NCBI GenBank assembly: GCA_028571305.1
Contig: JAOXNS010533108.1
Coordinates: 1 to 20,379, forward strand
Reading direction: 5' to 3'
DNA length: 20,379 nt
DNA from: Magicicada cassinii
Lineage: Eukaryota; Arthropoda; Insecta; Hemiptera; Cicadidae
The first letter of the stretch is position 1; the number at the start of each line of letters is the position of its first letter. The notes beneath the pieces were generated by a model. The model was given only the letters and a program-made list of their open reading frames with translations. It did not search any database and was not told the DNA's origin. The translations under genes were made by a program, and so were the position numbers. Shown piece after piece: positions 9,228 to 18,520 of the stretch.

Positions 9228-9334
9228 GTAGTTAACATGTATAAGTGCTGTAATTAACGCCGTGTAGCTGGAGATTAAAGTCTGCGTAATTAAAGTTTGC
9301 TGATGTAGATATGAATATTGAATAGAGCGCTGAG
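9228..9334 (+). repeat. Dispersed repeat, copy 1
   Basis: It begins GTAGTTAACATGTATAAGTG and ends near ATGAATATTGAATAGAGCGC. It matches 18418-18520 at roughly 85% by eye over about 105 bases, in the same orientation, with a short gap. Weaker similarity extends some 20 bases to the left. The copies have no coding frame. It is probably a fragment of a transposon or LTR; the family is not recognised. Confidence 0.75.
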
Positions 9335-10517
9335 CATGCTATTGGGGACACTGTTATACGGGGATTGTTAGGGCTCAGTGTTGTGTACAGCATACAGTAA
9401 ATGCAGTAGATACAGTAATAAAATCCCTTCACTCACCTCTCTTCTTGAAAAAAAGTTTCGCTAAAACGTTTTTAACAAAATTAACAAAATTTTTATATAC
9501 GATTACTCACTTGTAATAACATTATTACGGCATCGTGTTCTAAGTGAAGCGACAACGAAAATGGAACGTAAAGAGGTGTTTTGTCAGTTATGAAAACACT
9601 GCGAATTGCAACCAACAAGTAGTTTTGGACTTATTATACGGAGTGAGAGGTGCATCAAAAGATGTGATGTTATATTGTCTCGTTCGTCGGCCTACTGTCA
9701 ACTTGTAGAATAGAGAGACTGAATACCTATTCAGTCTTGTTTTGTTTTGACTAACTATCTTTTTTAGCATTGCTAGAAAGTTTTGAAAATCTTTTAGTAT
9801 AATTTTCTTTGCCATTTTAACAATAACAATTTTGTTATAACAAAATAGGCATTGGAGAAAACCATTTTACTTCTTGTACTTACTGTGTGTATGTGCTTTC
9901 TACGTTCTGTTTGAATATGATAAATCCCTCTTCAGAAGTCGTGTTTTATAGTTCAAGAACGATTACTTTCTTTATAACGGCCTCTTTCTAGTGAGGCATC
10001 ATCTACAATGTCTGCAACTGGCCGTCAAACGCAAGTCTCCTCATTTGTAAATTTATTGCCTACTGTCCCAGCACTTTCACAAGCCTTAGTTAACAAATTA
10101 AAACATACATGTTAGGCTACATTACACTGGGATGTTCATTTACTCGTTACATCTGACTTCTTGATGGGTACAAAAGACCCGGTTAAAACTAAAAAGAGAT
10201 TGGTTCAAAAAAATAATTAATAACTAAATTTCCATTTTTGAAGTTTAAAGAAATGCATTTTTATACAGGACCTTAGTTAGGCATTTCAGACGTCTCCTTC
10301 CTTTACCCTGTGTACCAGAATTTGTTTGAAATCTCTCTGTGTTTTCAATCCAAAAACTGCATTCGAAAATCTTCCTTCGCTTCCGAGTATGCCAACGTTA
10401 TCAGCTTCTCTATTGATCTCAAATTCTTTGAAGTTCCAAGGAAAGTTATCATTTGCATAGTGCAATTTGCGTAAAACATTGGTGTCTAAATTATTTTGCG
10501 AGGGGGTTCGTGGACTG
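9335..10517. other. Non-coding stretch; one short perfect palindrome
   Basis: It holds a 22-base palindrome at 9716-9737 (AGACTGAATA, two-base spacer, TATTCAGTCT). Open frames at 9588-9815 and 10286-10534 have no recognisable motif, and the second reads across a transposon end. Nothing else is supported. Confidence 0.4.
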
Positions 10518-10536
10518 AAAAGTTTGGGAACCACTG
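10518..10536 (-). mobile_element. hAT-type (Charlie-like) transposon terminal sequence
   Basis: Read on the minus strand, the sequence is CAGTGGTTCCCAAACTTTT, which is the classic terminal inverted repeat of Charlie-type hAT elements. The element would extend leftward from 10536. A matching opposite end and the expected 8-base target duplication were not found nearby, so this is probably a truncated non-autonomous copy. The left limit is unknown. Confidence 0.5.
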
Positions 10537-10776
10537 ACTTAGAGGAAATAATTATCTGGATTAGGCTTTGTTGGTATTCTGAAATGAATCATTGTATCCT
10601 ACATCGTCTTTCATAAAGATTTAAATATAATAACGTACAATCGACAGGCTTATTTATACGTTTTTCAACCGCACAGCAGAGGAGAGAGGTCAAATGCAAT
10701 GACCAGATTATCAGAGAGTATTCGACAGTGCAACTTTATATGAAAATGAAATTAGTTAAAAAATCAAACACCTAAA

Positions 10777-10836
10777 GAGAGAACATAATGTTTGTTTCCA
10801 CCGTACCATACGACGATCAGTGAGACCGTCGTGACA
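10777..10836 (+). repeat. Fragment of a Gypsy LTR 3' end, opposite orientation
   Basis: The sequence TTGTTTCCACCGTACCATAC followed by the ACGACGATC...GACCGTCGT hairpin and a terminal ACA is the reverse complement of the outer end of the LTRs at 11943 and 17128. Similarity is about 90% over some 50 bases and then fades leftward. No primer-binding site follows 10836, so it looks like a solo or truncated LTR end of the same or a sister family. It is a fossil. Confidence 0.65.
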
Positions 10837-11078
10837 ATACAATGAACACAATAATTATTCAAACAGTTAAATGCATATGTTCTGTGAGAAGATAAAGTCA
10901 GTATTACTGTGAGAGAATCTAATCTTTTTAAAACTATTATGTTGAAAACGACTGGAGCTTTTCTATGTTTAAGGAAAGCAATAGATATTTTTCATGTTTT
11001 GTTAACAGAAAATAACAAGTCGTAATGATGGAAAAAATCAAGTTAAGGATTAAAAGATTAACAAGGAGTCACAGGAGT

Positions 11079-11396
11079 TGTTAAATCTCTGTATTTGTTT
11101 ATATACTCGCGCGCAATCAGCCCACACACTTACGTCATCAGTTTAAAGTACAGTTCGCTACCGCGAGCTGCTACAGTTAGTTAGTTAAAACTCAGACTTC
11201 ATCCGATCAGTACTCTCTTCCATTTGCTAGCCGCGGCGATGTGAATTTTAATAATGTAATTTCTTTATACAATTTTTCTTTCTTATATCGGAATTTATCT
11301 TGGCAATGTACGCCATACGTAATTGCATGGGCCATGCGCTTCATTATAATTCTTCAATAAATGGCTAGTTAACTCAGATTCATACAGTCCACTTCT
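11079..11396 (+). promoter_or_regulatory. Promoter-like GC-richer island, possible solo LTR
   Basis: It begins TGTTAAATC. A TATATA box at 11100 is followed by a CpG-rich CGCGCGC stretch, TCAGTT initiator-like sequence near 11138, a GAGCTGCTACAGTTAGTTAG segment, and an AATAAA at about 11357. TATA, initiator and AATAAA spread over some 320 bases is how a solo LTR would look. The 3' boundary and target duplication are not clear, so a host promoter or chance remains possible. Confidence 0.3.
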
Positions 11397-11942
11397 TCAT
11401 TTAAAAAAACACATTTCCCATTCCTAACCAGCAGCACTTCGCATGACAAATAGTGACTCTAGAAATATTAGATTGCGTTGAGCATGCAACAGGAGTTTTA
11501 GATAAAAGATTTTTACAGTTTACAATGTATAAAGATGAATTATGTGAATGGCGTATGCATGTACGCGCGTGTTTCTGTGTGTAGAAAGTGAAAAGTTTTG
11601 TTTTATTCAATGTTAGAATGCGTGAAAACGGTTTCAAATGTTAGAACGGTTTCTGAAATCGTTTCTGCAAATTGTTCCTCTTGGTAAGCTAAAGGTATTT
11701 CCTGAAGTCGTTTTTCTTTTTTCTTTATGAATTCCCTAATTTGATTTAAACGATAATGCTCGGAACAATAACAGGTTCATATGACTGTTGTTTGTCGATC
11801 ACTCGCTTGGCAACCTTCATACAATTATAATTTATATTTAGTGAAAATAATGAAATATATTTAAGCTTTAGCCATAAACTGTAAATAATGTGCATATCTA
11901 AACGGTTATTACGAAATATTTTGATTATTTACTAAATAATAT

Positions 11943-12443
11943 TGTTACGACGGTCTTACAGATCGTCGTATGGTACAGTGGAAAACAAAAGAGAGACACA
12001 AATGAATTCACTAATAACCAACTTTATTTAATCACAATTAATATATTTTAATCAACAAGTTATCCAACAAAATTAGTCTCGTACAATAATTGAAGTTAAA
12101 TTTGTAGACACGAAATAATAATGTCAACTATTAGAATTCGACATTACTATAATATAATAACACTTCATTGTACTTGTGTAAACCGCCACTCGATCCGCGC
12201 TAAAAAAAGCTGAACACAACTGATTGACAAAGCCAGACGCGCTCCTTATATAGGTCGCACAGAGTTCTAGAACAAACGTTCTATCCTTAATTGCACGCCA
12301 CTTTATGCGTAATTCAATTGTTCTCCAGATCACCCTCGTACGTACTTGAGCGCGGGCTTGACTGACGTTACACGTGCCCGACTAGCAGAGGAACGGGTGG
12401 TGGACAATCTTCTCTATTCGAGACGATTCAGGTGTTTCACTGC
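11943..12443 (-). repeat. 3' LTR of the Gypsy element
   Basis: It starts TGTTACGACGG (plus strand) and matches the other LTR through TTATCC, the AATTC/GAAGTTAAATTTGTAGACA segment and CGCGG(G)CTTGACT. On the minus strand a TATATAAGG box lies at about 12244-12252 and a TTTATT (AATAAA on the minus strand) near 12025, as expected for U3 and the poly(A) signal. The right boundary is placed just before a pyrimidine tract that reads as the polypurine tract. Confidence 0.8.
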
Positions 12444-12453
12444 ACCCTCCTTA
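12444..12453 (-). promoter_or_regulatory. Polypurine tract of the Gypsy element
   Basis: On the minus strand the sequence is AAGGAGGG, directly before the 3' LTR, where plus-strand DNA synthesis is primed in LTR retrotransposons. It is short and its exact edge is uncertain. Confidence 0.55.
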
Positions 12454-12559
12454 AGCCTGTTCGTCCCAAACTGGCAAACCGTCTCTGAAGTAATACTTGG
12501 CCAAGCGATCTAGGTGGACGACACTGAATTTCCGTTGTTATTCCAGTTGAATCAGATAA

Positions 12560-13560
12560 ACAACATCGTTAGTTCTTTTTTTCACAATGTGAGGCTCTTC
12601 CCAGTTAGTTTGAAGTTTAGATCAGCGACCTCGACGGACGTTTGGGTTGTACAACTAAACCTGATCACCTTCTTGAAAACGTACACTATTGCTGCGAATC
12701 TCATACCGAGTTTTCATTTTATCACTGGCTATCTTCAGCCGTCCTCTTATGAAGCGATTCATTTCTCGCAGTTCGTTTCCTAATTGGGACCTCAGTCTAA
12801 AATGATCCGAACATGAAAGTGAAGTCCACATAAAGACGAATCTCCCGCCCAAACACCAATTTTGCTGGAGTAATGGGGGTTGTGTCGTGTACTGATGATC
12901 TATACACCATGAAGAATTCTGTGGTATATGTTGGTCCCAGTCTGTTAAGGTCTCGTCAGCAACCTTTGACAGATGCTGCTCAAGAGTCCTATTAAACCTC
13001 TCAACTATTCCGTCGGACTGAGGATGGAGTGGCGTTGCCCTGGTTTTTCAAATTCCGAGTAGGTGGCATAATTATTTAAACAATCCTGACTCGAAACTCC
13101 TCCCTTGATTCATATGATGTTCGTAAGAACTACATCACGGCAACTGAAATTGTGAACTAACTAACCCCTTTACCATAGCGGTAGCTTCTTGAATTGGGAT
13201 TGCATAAACTTCCACCTACTTAGTAAAATAGTCAACTAAACCTATTTCCATCGTCAGTATCTGGGAAAGGTCCTGCAATGTCTATGGCAATTCTCTAGTA
13301 TGGCAGTCCAACGTAATACGGTCTCACTTTTCCCCTGTTTCTGGTTTGTGGGCCCTTGCTTGCATCACATATTTCACATGTCCGACAGCATACCCATACG
13401 CCGTGGCAAAGATGAAGCCAATAGAATCGCTTCCCTATTTTGTCGAGTGATTTGTAAACGTTAAGATGACCTCCAGACGTTCCACCATGCACAAAATAGG
13501 CTCCACAAACTACATTTCGGGCATTATCAGCGTCATGACCACGTCACGTCGATCTGCACT
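12560..13560 (-). pseudogene. Gypsy integrase, broken
   Basis: The order on the minus strand is an N-terminal zinc-binding region with paired His and a C-C-X2-C-X2-C cluster (about 13360-13490); the catalytic core start (AIDIAGPFPDTD, near 13265); the conserved core end HPQSDGIVERFNRTLEQHL (12980-13037); and a C-terminal KTRYEIRSNSVRFQEGDQV stretch typical of the Gypsy integrase tail (about 12655-12710). It would insert the cDNA into the genome. It is a fossil. Confidence 0.85.
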
Positions 13561-13699
13561 TTCCCAAGCATTTTTCAACAATCCGTTCTCGAAGGTAAAG
13601 AGATTTCCAATGTGCCCACTAGCCCTTCAGCACTCTGGAAATATAGCAGAATTTAGCCAATCCCGGTGGTGACCTTCCTCTTTTGCTGTCAAGATCGGT

Positions 13700-14190
13700 C
13701 CAATGTTTCATCTTGTCAAAACTCTTGTGTCGTACAGCCGTATGCCAAGAAATCTACCGTGATAGTATGAATATGCTCGCTTACGTTCTTTTCTTACTTT
13801 TTGTGGCAATGTCGTCAGTCTTCCGAACACAGTCTTTGAGATAAGTCATCTTCGTTACCATGCAGGCGCCCCGCCTATGGTAAAACAATAATTTCACTCT
13901 GATTTAGAAAGAATCTAGCTGTAATACGCTATTACTCGTTCTTCACCGTTTTGCACTTGAGACAAAACTGCCCCTAGACCAGTATTGTTTTCATCTGTGT
14001 CTACGATGTACTGCCTTTTGGAAACTGGGAAAGCAAGAATCGGGTGAAAACAAGTCCTGAATGCTTGATCACACTCTCTCAACACTCGAAGATTTGTTTA
14101 TTTTCCGTTAGCTCATGCCGTGGTTTAGCTCAATTAACGTACCTTTTTAAAAATGTCTCTAATATTAGCATAACCCCTAGAAACTCTGAT
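13700..14190 (-). pseudogene. Gypsy RNase H, broken
   Basis: On the minus strand near 13970-14020 it reads YIVDTDENNTGLGAVLSQVQ, the first catalytic segment of Gypsy RNase H, preceded by a connection domain that reads FHPILAFPVSKRQ. It lies between reverse transcriptase and integrase, as is standard. The remainder is degraded. Confidence 0.75.
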
Positions 14191-15250
14191 CTTTGTGTTT
14201 ACTCTTCAGAACTGCCCAGTCTCTTACGGTGTATACTTTATTTGGATTCATACTAACACCAGCTGCCAAGACCAGATGGCCCAAATACTGTACATCCTTC
14301 TGGAATAGGGAACACTTCTTCGGGATCAGATTCAGTTGTGCACCACGAATTCTCGTTAGCACCTCCTTCAGGCTTTCCAACTGGCCTTTGCAAGTTTTCC
14401 CGATAACTATGACATCGTCTAAATAATCAAGGAAAGTTTTCCATGTCAGGCCTTGGATTACCAGATCCATTAATCTTTCATATGTTGCTGGTGCATTACA
14501 GGGTCCAAATGGCATGACGTTAAATTGGAGTAGCATACTTGGGGTCGAGAAAGTTGCCTTTCTTTATATTTTTTATGAAGACCCACCACTTGCCAATATC
14601 CACTCTTCAGATCCAATATCGAAAACCACTGAGCTCTAGATATCGTGTCGAGTGTGTCGCCAACGCGAGATAGTGGATAGCAATCTTTCTTTGTCACGTC
14701 GTTCAACCTCCGATAGTCTACGCAGAAACGTAACCCAACATCCTTCTTAGCTACCAGCCCTACCGGAGAATACCAAGCACCTGACGAAGGTTCGATTATT
14801 TATTTTGTTAATATGTCATGTATTAACCGAGACATTTCCTCTTCCTTAGATAAGGAAGATCTTCGAGGAGGTTGGCGTATTGGTGTTGTATCCCCTGTAT
14901 TGACGTAATGTTGTACAAAAGAGGTTCGTCCCAGTGATTGGCCCCAAACTGCAAAGGAATCTTTAAATTAATCTAAAAACGTCCGAGTTTTTTTACCTCA
15001 CCACTTGAGAGATCCTAATAAGGTCTGTTGAATAATTCCTTAAGTTCCTCTGGTAATTTTAAAGTGTCCGAGGCAGTGGATTTTCGTTGCTTCATTCCGG
15101 CTACCCAGGCCACAGGAGACTTTTTACTTAAGTGCTTATTGCTTCGTAAATTGACAGCTTGATCCAAAATATTCGCCACGCTAATAGGTACATTTCCGGT
15201 TTCGTCAAGTCTTACTAAACATCTGGCAATTAGTATCCTTGGTGTGATGA
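14190..15250 (-). pseudogene. Gypsy reverse transcriptase, broken
   Basis: On the minus strand the conserved blocks appear in order: RFCVDYRRLNDVTKKDCYPL-like fingers (about 14690-14735), the ILDLKSGYWQV palm block (near 14600), FNVMPFGPCNAPATYERLMD (about 14470-14525), the catalytic YLDD (14414-14425) and the LGHLV thumb block (near 14285). It copies the element RNA to DNA in the capsid. It is old and broken. Confidence 0.9.
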
Positions 15251-15810
15251 CTACCTGAAGTTCAAATACTGGTTGCCCCTAGTATCTACCTCAGTTCTAA
15301 CCTTGATGACATTCTCGGAGTTTAGCGGGACAGTTATGGAAACTTTATTTATCATGTCCATCGATTTTTCTGATATATTTATTGTGGAGAGCATTACCTC
15401 TTCTTTTCCGATTCTCAAGACAGTGTTTTTGAAGTCGACTATAAAACCATACGGGTTCATAATGTCCACACTAATAATTGCGTCATCCACAATGTCTGAA
15501 ACAAGTACTTCATGATCAAACTCAAGATGACCAAGGTGTAGGTATATCGACACTTTTCCAAACCCTTTTACAAGGCGTCCAGTAGCTGTTCGCAAGCCAT
15601 AAGAGCAGCAGATTGGCTTGATATTTTTCACCACATCGGGGCGCACAATGAAACTGTTGCCCCTGTGAAAACTGTAACCGAGGTTGGCCTGAATCCGGTA
15701 ACCATTAAGCTCCCGCTATTTGTCTGAAGTGTAGAAATTACGTATTTTCTAGGGGCTTCGTTCCTCCAGTTAGTTAGCACACGCCCCACTGTACCAACTA
15801 CTGCTTGTTT
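15251..15810 (-). pseudogene. Gypsy aspartic protease region
   Basis: On the minus strand a GATVSL segment (near 15650) marks the active-site loop. It is followed by LGHLEFDHEVLVSDIVDDAI and a DIMNPYGFIVDF flap-to-end region, the familiar Gypsy protease pattern. It lies between gag and reverse transcriptase and would cut the polyprotein. Confidence 0.75.
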
Positions 15811-15929
15811 CAATGCTGCTGGACTCTAACCCGACAATCTCGTTGTAGATGTCCAGGTTTCCCACAGCTATAACATATCGGTCTTCTATCCTTTCATACT
15901 TTATTATATGGCGCCGACCGTTGGGTCCC

Positions 15930-17085
15930 TGTTCCATTGTCTTACTCTCCATCGTCTGTACCGTCGCGATCTTTTAATGAGGACTTTGGGAGTCGCCCAA
16001 CAAGACGCTGACTTGCCGGCCTTAAATTACAAAGCATGTACCATGGCGTCTGCACTATTCTGGTGTCTTGCCATTCGTAACACTTCCTGTAGTTCATTAG
16101 CTCGGACACCAGCAGTAAACGTCTACATCACAAACCTCATTCGAAAATCTTCTGGCGCCTCAGGATAGGCCAGTCGAATTAATCTGTGAATACTTGGTTC
16201 AAATTCTTAAAGACTATTCACGGAATGCTGTTGCCTTGCTCTCAACTGAGTGCAGTACACATCTTGCAAATGTTTTTCGCCATACCGTAATTCCAAAGCT
16301 TTTATCAATTCGCATAAATGTTTTGGCTTACATGTGGTACTTTCTGTAGTAGCTCTACGGCAGGTTCTTTTAAAGCGAGAGCGAGTGAAATTGCTTTCTG
16401 TGTCTGTGTCCAATTGTTTGCACATCTGCGGCTTCAAATTGCCGAAGATACGTTGCCCAGTCTGTCAAAGATATGAACTGATGGACAGCCTCGACCGTAG
16501 GGTATCTGACTTTCTCTACTACCTTTTCTGTTTTTATCATTGGTACAGTCTGCTCAATAATTTGTTGTAGTAGTATCTTCATGAGCTGCTCAACTTTAAT
16601 TTTTATTTGTTTTCTTATGTTGTCTTATGCAATTGAGTCTTCTGCTGCAGATGTTTTATTTGACATGGATTCTTCTACTACAGATATTTTTGTAGACATC
16701 GATTCTTCTCCCTCAGATATTATAGTATTTGGTTATTAAGCTCACCTCGTAATAGACCCAACTCTGCAACGGTTTGTTCTCGCATTTGCTTTTGCTCCTC
16801 TATTAACGCTTTGATTTCTTCTGTCCCAAGCTTCCGTTCTCTACCTCCTGCTTTCGTTTCTTGTCTTGTCGATTTTCCGATTCGAGCAACAGTGCTTTTG
16901 GTCGTTTTTCTGCTTCTTCTGTTTTTCGTCGGCGTTCTACATTTGTCTCTTCTGCCTCTTGTGATCGTTCCAATTTTTGTTGTTCCTATGTCTACCGTAA
17001 CAGTGCTTGGAAACTTTCTTCATCTGACTGGTATCCGTGTTTACCGATTAATTACAAATTACACTAGTTTTGTACAAAATGTCGA
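15930..17085 (-). pseudogene. Gypsy gag (capsid) region, broken
   Basis: On the minus strand a YGEKHLQDVYCTQLRARQQ segment (about 16215-16290) and an LIRLAYPEAPEDFRMRFVM segment (about 16130-16190) match the capsid core of insect Gypsy elements. Upstream is a charged, coiled-coil-like stretch rich in Glu, Lys, Arg and Gln (about 16760-16990) and three 11-residue repeats (16635-16733). I cannot identify a nucleocapsid zinc knuckle with confidence. It is a fossil. Confidence 0.75.
16635..16733 (-). repeat. Three 33-base tandem repeats in the gag region
   Basis: Units at 16635-16667, 16668-16700 and 16701-16733 each begin GA(G/T)TCTTCT and carry a GCAGAT/ACAGAT/TCAGAT centre. Their length is a multiple of three, so they give an 11-residue acidic/serine-rich repeat on the minus strand. 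Confidence 0.8.
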
Positions 17086-17110
17086 CTGTTGCCACTGTTA
17101 ACGGTTCTAA

Positions 17111-17126
17111 CCCACTTCTGACACCA
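17111..17126 (-). promoter_or_regulatory. Primer-binding site, tRNA-Leu type
   Basis: On the minus strand, one base after the 5' LTR, the sequence is TGGTGTCAGAAGTGGG. This is complementary to the 3' end of eukaryotic leucine tRNA (CCCACTTCTGACA plus CCA), which primes minus-strand DNA synthesis. Confidence 0.8.
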
Positions 17127-17127
17127 C

Positions 17128-17815
17128 TATTACGACGGTCTCACTGATCGTCGTATGGTACTGTGGAAATCAAAATACACACATCAATGAAGTGACTAAT
17201 AACCAGCTTTAATTAATCACAACTAATAATTTGTAATCGACAAGTTATCCAATAAGTTTAGTTTTTAATGTTGTGATGTTATTCAATTTGTTTCTTCTGC
17301 GAGTACTATAATTTGATATTTTCTTTTTAACACCTTACTTGCAGAAGAAACAAATTGAATAACATACAACATTATATAATTGCTGCAAGAAACTTCGAGT
17401 TACCTATATAGAAAAAAGTTTAGTTTTGTATAATAATTCAAGTTAAATTTGTAGACAGGCTATAATAATGCCAAGTCTTAAAATTCCACACTAACTATTA
17501 CACAATAACACTTCACCACTTCACCACACTTGTGTAACAGCCACTTGATCCGCACTACGGGAAATCGTTCAACACATCTGATTGACTAATCCAGACACTC
17601 TGCTTTTATAAGTTGCGCATAGTTCGCAGAGTTCTGGAATAAACGTTCCATCCTTAACTGCACGCCACTTCATGCGTAATTTAAGTTTTCTCCATAGGAC
17701 CCTGGAACGTACTTGAGCGCGGCCTTGACTAAGGTTACACCTGCCCGACCAGCGGGTTTGTTGCTGGGACGGGTGGAGGACGATCCCCTAGTTTGAGTGC
17801 CTGCGGTCGCTCTCA
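17128..17815 (-). repeat. 5' LTR of the Gypsy element, with nested insertion
   Basis: It matches the LTR at 11943 from its ATTACGACGG end onward and again after 17428. On the minus strand a TTATAAAAGC TATA-like box lies near 17605. It is longer than its partner mainly because of the 150-base insertion at 17266-17415, plus small indels near 17620 and 17750. The outer edge is approximate. Confidence 0.8.
17266..17415. mobile_element. Nested 150-base hairpin (MITE-like) insertion in the LTR
   Basis: The insertion is flanked by 12-base direct repeats AAGTTTAGTTTT (17254-17265 and 17416-17427), and only one copy is expected from the other LTR. Inside are inverted arms of 33-34 bases, 17267-17300 and 17341-17373 (AATGTTGT...TTTCTTCTGC), differing by one inserted base, around a 40-base loop. 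The left arm abuts the flanking repeat, but the right arm is followed by 42 further bases, so the structure is not a standard symmetric MITE. Confidence 0.75.
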
Positions 17816-18417
17816 CCTTAGAAATGTGTTGCAGGTCGATAAACTAATTAAAATAGGTTCTAGATTAAATATAAAAGCCGACTAAAACCGTGATCGGAAT
17901 GTATGTGTGATGCTGGTCTCGTGCAAGATGCGGCACGTTTCTAATATAAATTTTTTAGAACTTCGTCTGAGTAGGTCTCCCACATATAGCGTGTATGCTG
18001 CAAATTAAAAAAGAATTAAACTTTGGCATCAAGTCGGTACAATTAAAACCACTTTATTAAAAAGTAAAGATGAGGAAGAACCCACTCATCTTCCACAAAT
18101 CCACAAATAAATGAAACTGAGAAAAATTCCCTATCGTAGTGTGAGGTGCAGTGACCAACGCAAACCATTGATAAATTCAGCTTTACAGAATTAATTAAAA
18201 AATAGCTGCACATATGTATAAGATTTTGATAATATAATAGAGATTTGAAATCCGTTTTTATACTTAGTCTACAAACGATTATAAAACATGTTTCTGAGTA
18301 AAGTAAAGAGGCACATACACTGAGTAAAGACATTAGCACAGATAAGCTGCTGTCTGTTTATTGTTTACCTTCTGGACACGCTTAGTCCATAAGGATGGCT
18401 TACACGGTCTCACTATT
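17816..18417. other. Non-coding stretch, nothing convincing
   Basis: An open frame on the minus strand (18043-18339) has no motif and is AT-driven. Near 18400 the sequence TTACACGGTCTCACT resembles the outer end of the Gypsy LTRs (TTACGACGGTCTCACT) and sits just before the dispersed repeat copy. Confidence 0.4.
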
Positions 18418-18520
18418 GTAGTTAACATGTATAAGTGTTGTAATTAACCCCGTGTAACACGAGATTATAGTCTGTGTAAAGTCGGCTGATGCAGGTATGA
18501 ATATTGAATACGATGCTGAG
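18418..18520 (+). repeat. Dispersed repeat, copy 2
   Basis: This is the partner of 9228-9334 in the same orientation, beginning GTAGTTAACATGTATAAGTG and ending near ATGAATATTGAATACGATGC, at roughly 85% identity by eye. The LTR-like 15-mer just to its left hints that both copies may be pieces of an LTR related to the Gypsy element here. Confidence 0.75.

Larger units (their letters stand above)
11943..17815 (-). mobile_element. Ty3/Gypsy LTR retrotransposon, full length but broken
   Basis: Direct LTRs at 11943-12443 and 17128-17815 enclose, on the minus strand, a leucine-tRNA primer site, gag, protease, reverse transcriptase, RNase H, integrase and a polypurine tract. The order RT-RNase H-integrase is that of Ty3/Gypsy rather than Copia. 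By eye the LTRs differ at about 15% of positions over their first 135 bases, and the coding part has well over ten breaks, so the insertion is old and inactive. I found no env-like gene. A clear target-site duplication could not be seen at the degraded edges. The 5' LTR carries a later nested insertion. Confidence 0.9.

Noticed and set aside
9588-9815. A 75-codon minus-strand frame
   Set aside because: There is no recognisable motif, and it crosses a short palindrome. It is judged to be chance.
16811-17101. A 96-codon hydrophobic plus-strand frame resembling a membrane protein
   Set aside because: It is the antisense shadow of the charged gag coiled-coil stretch on the minus strand.
18043-18339. 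A 98-codon minus-strand frame with Cys and hydrophobic residues
   Set aside because: No domain, no coding-like codon use and no promoter or splice context was seen. A chance frame is more likely.
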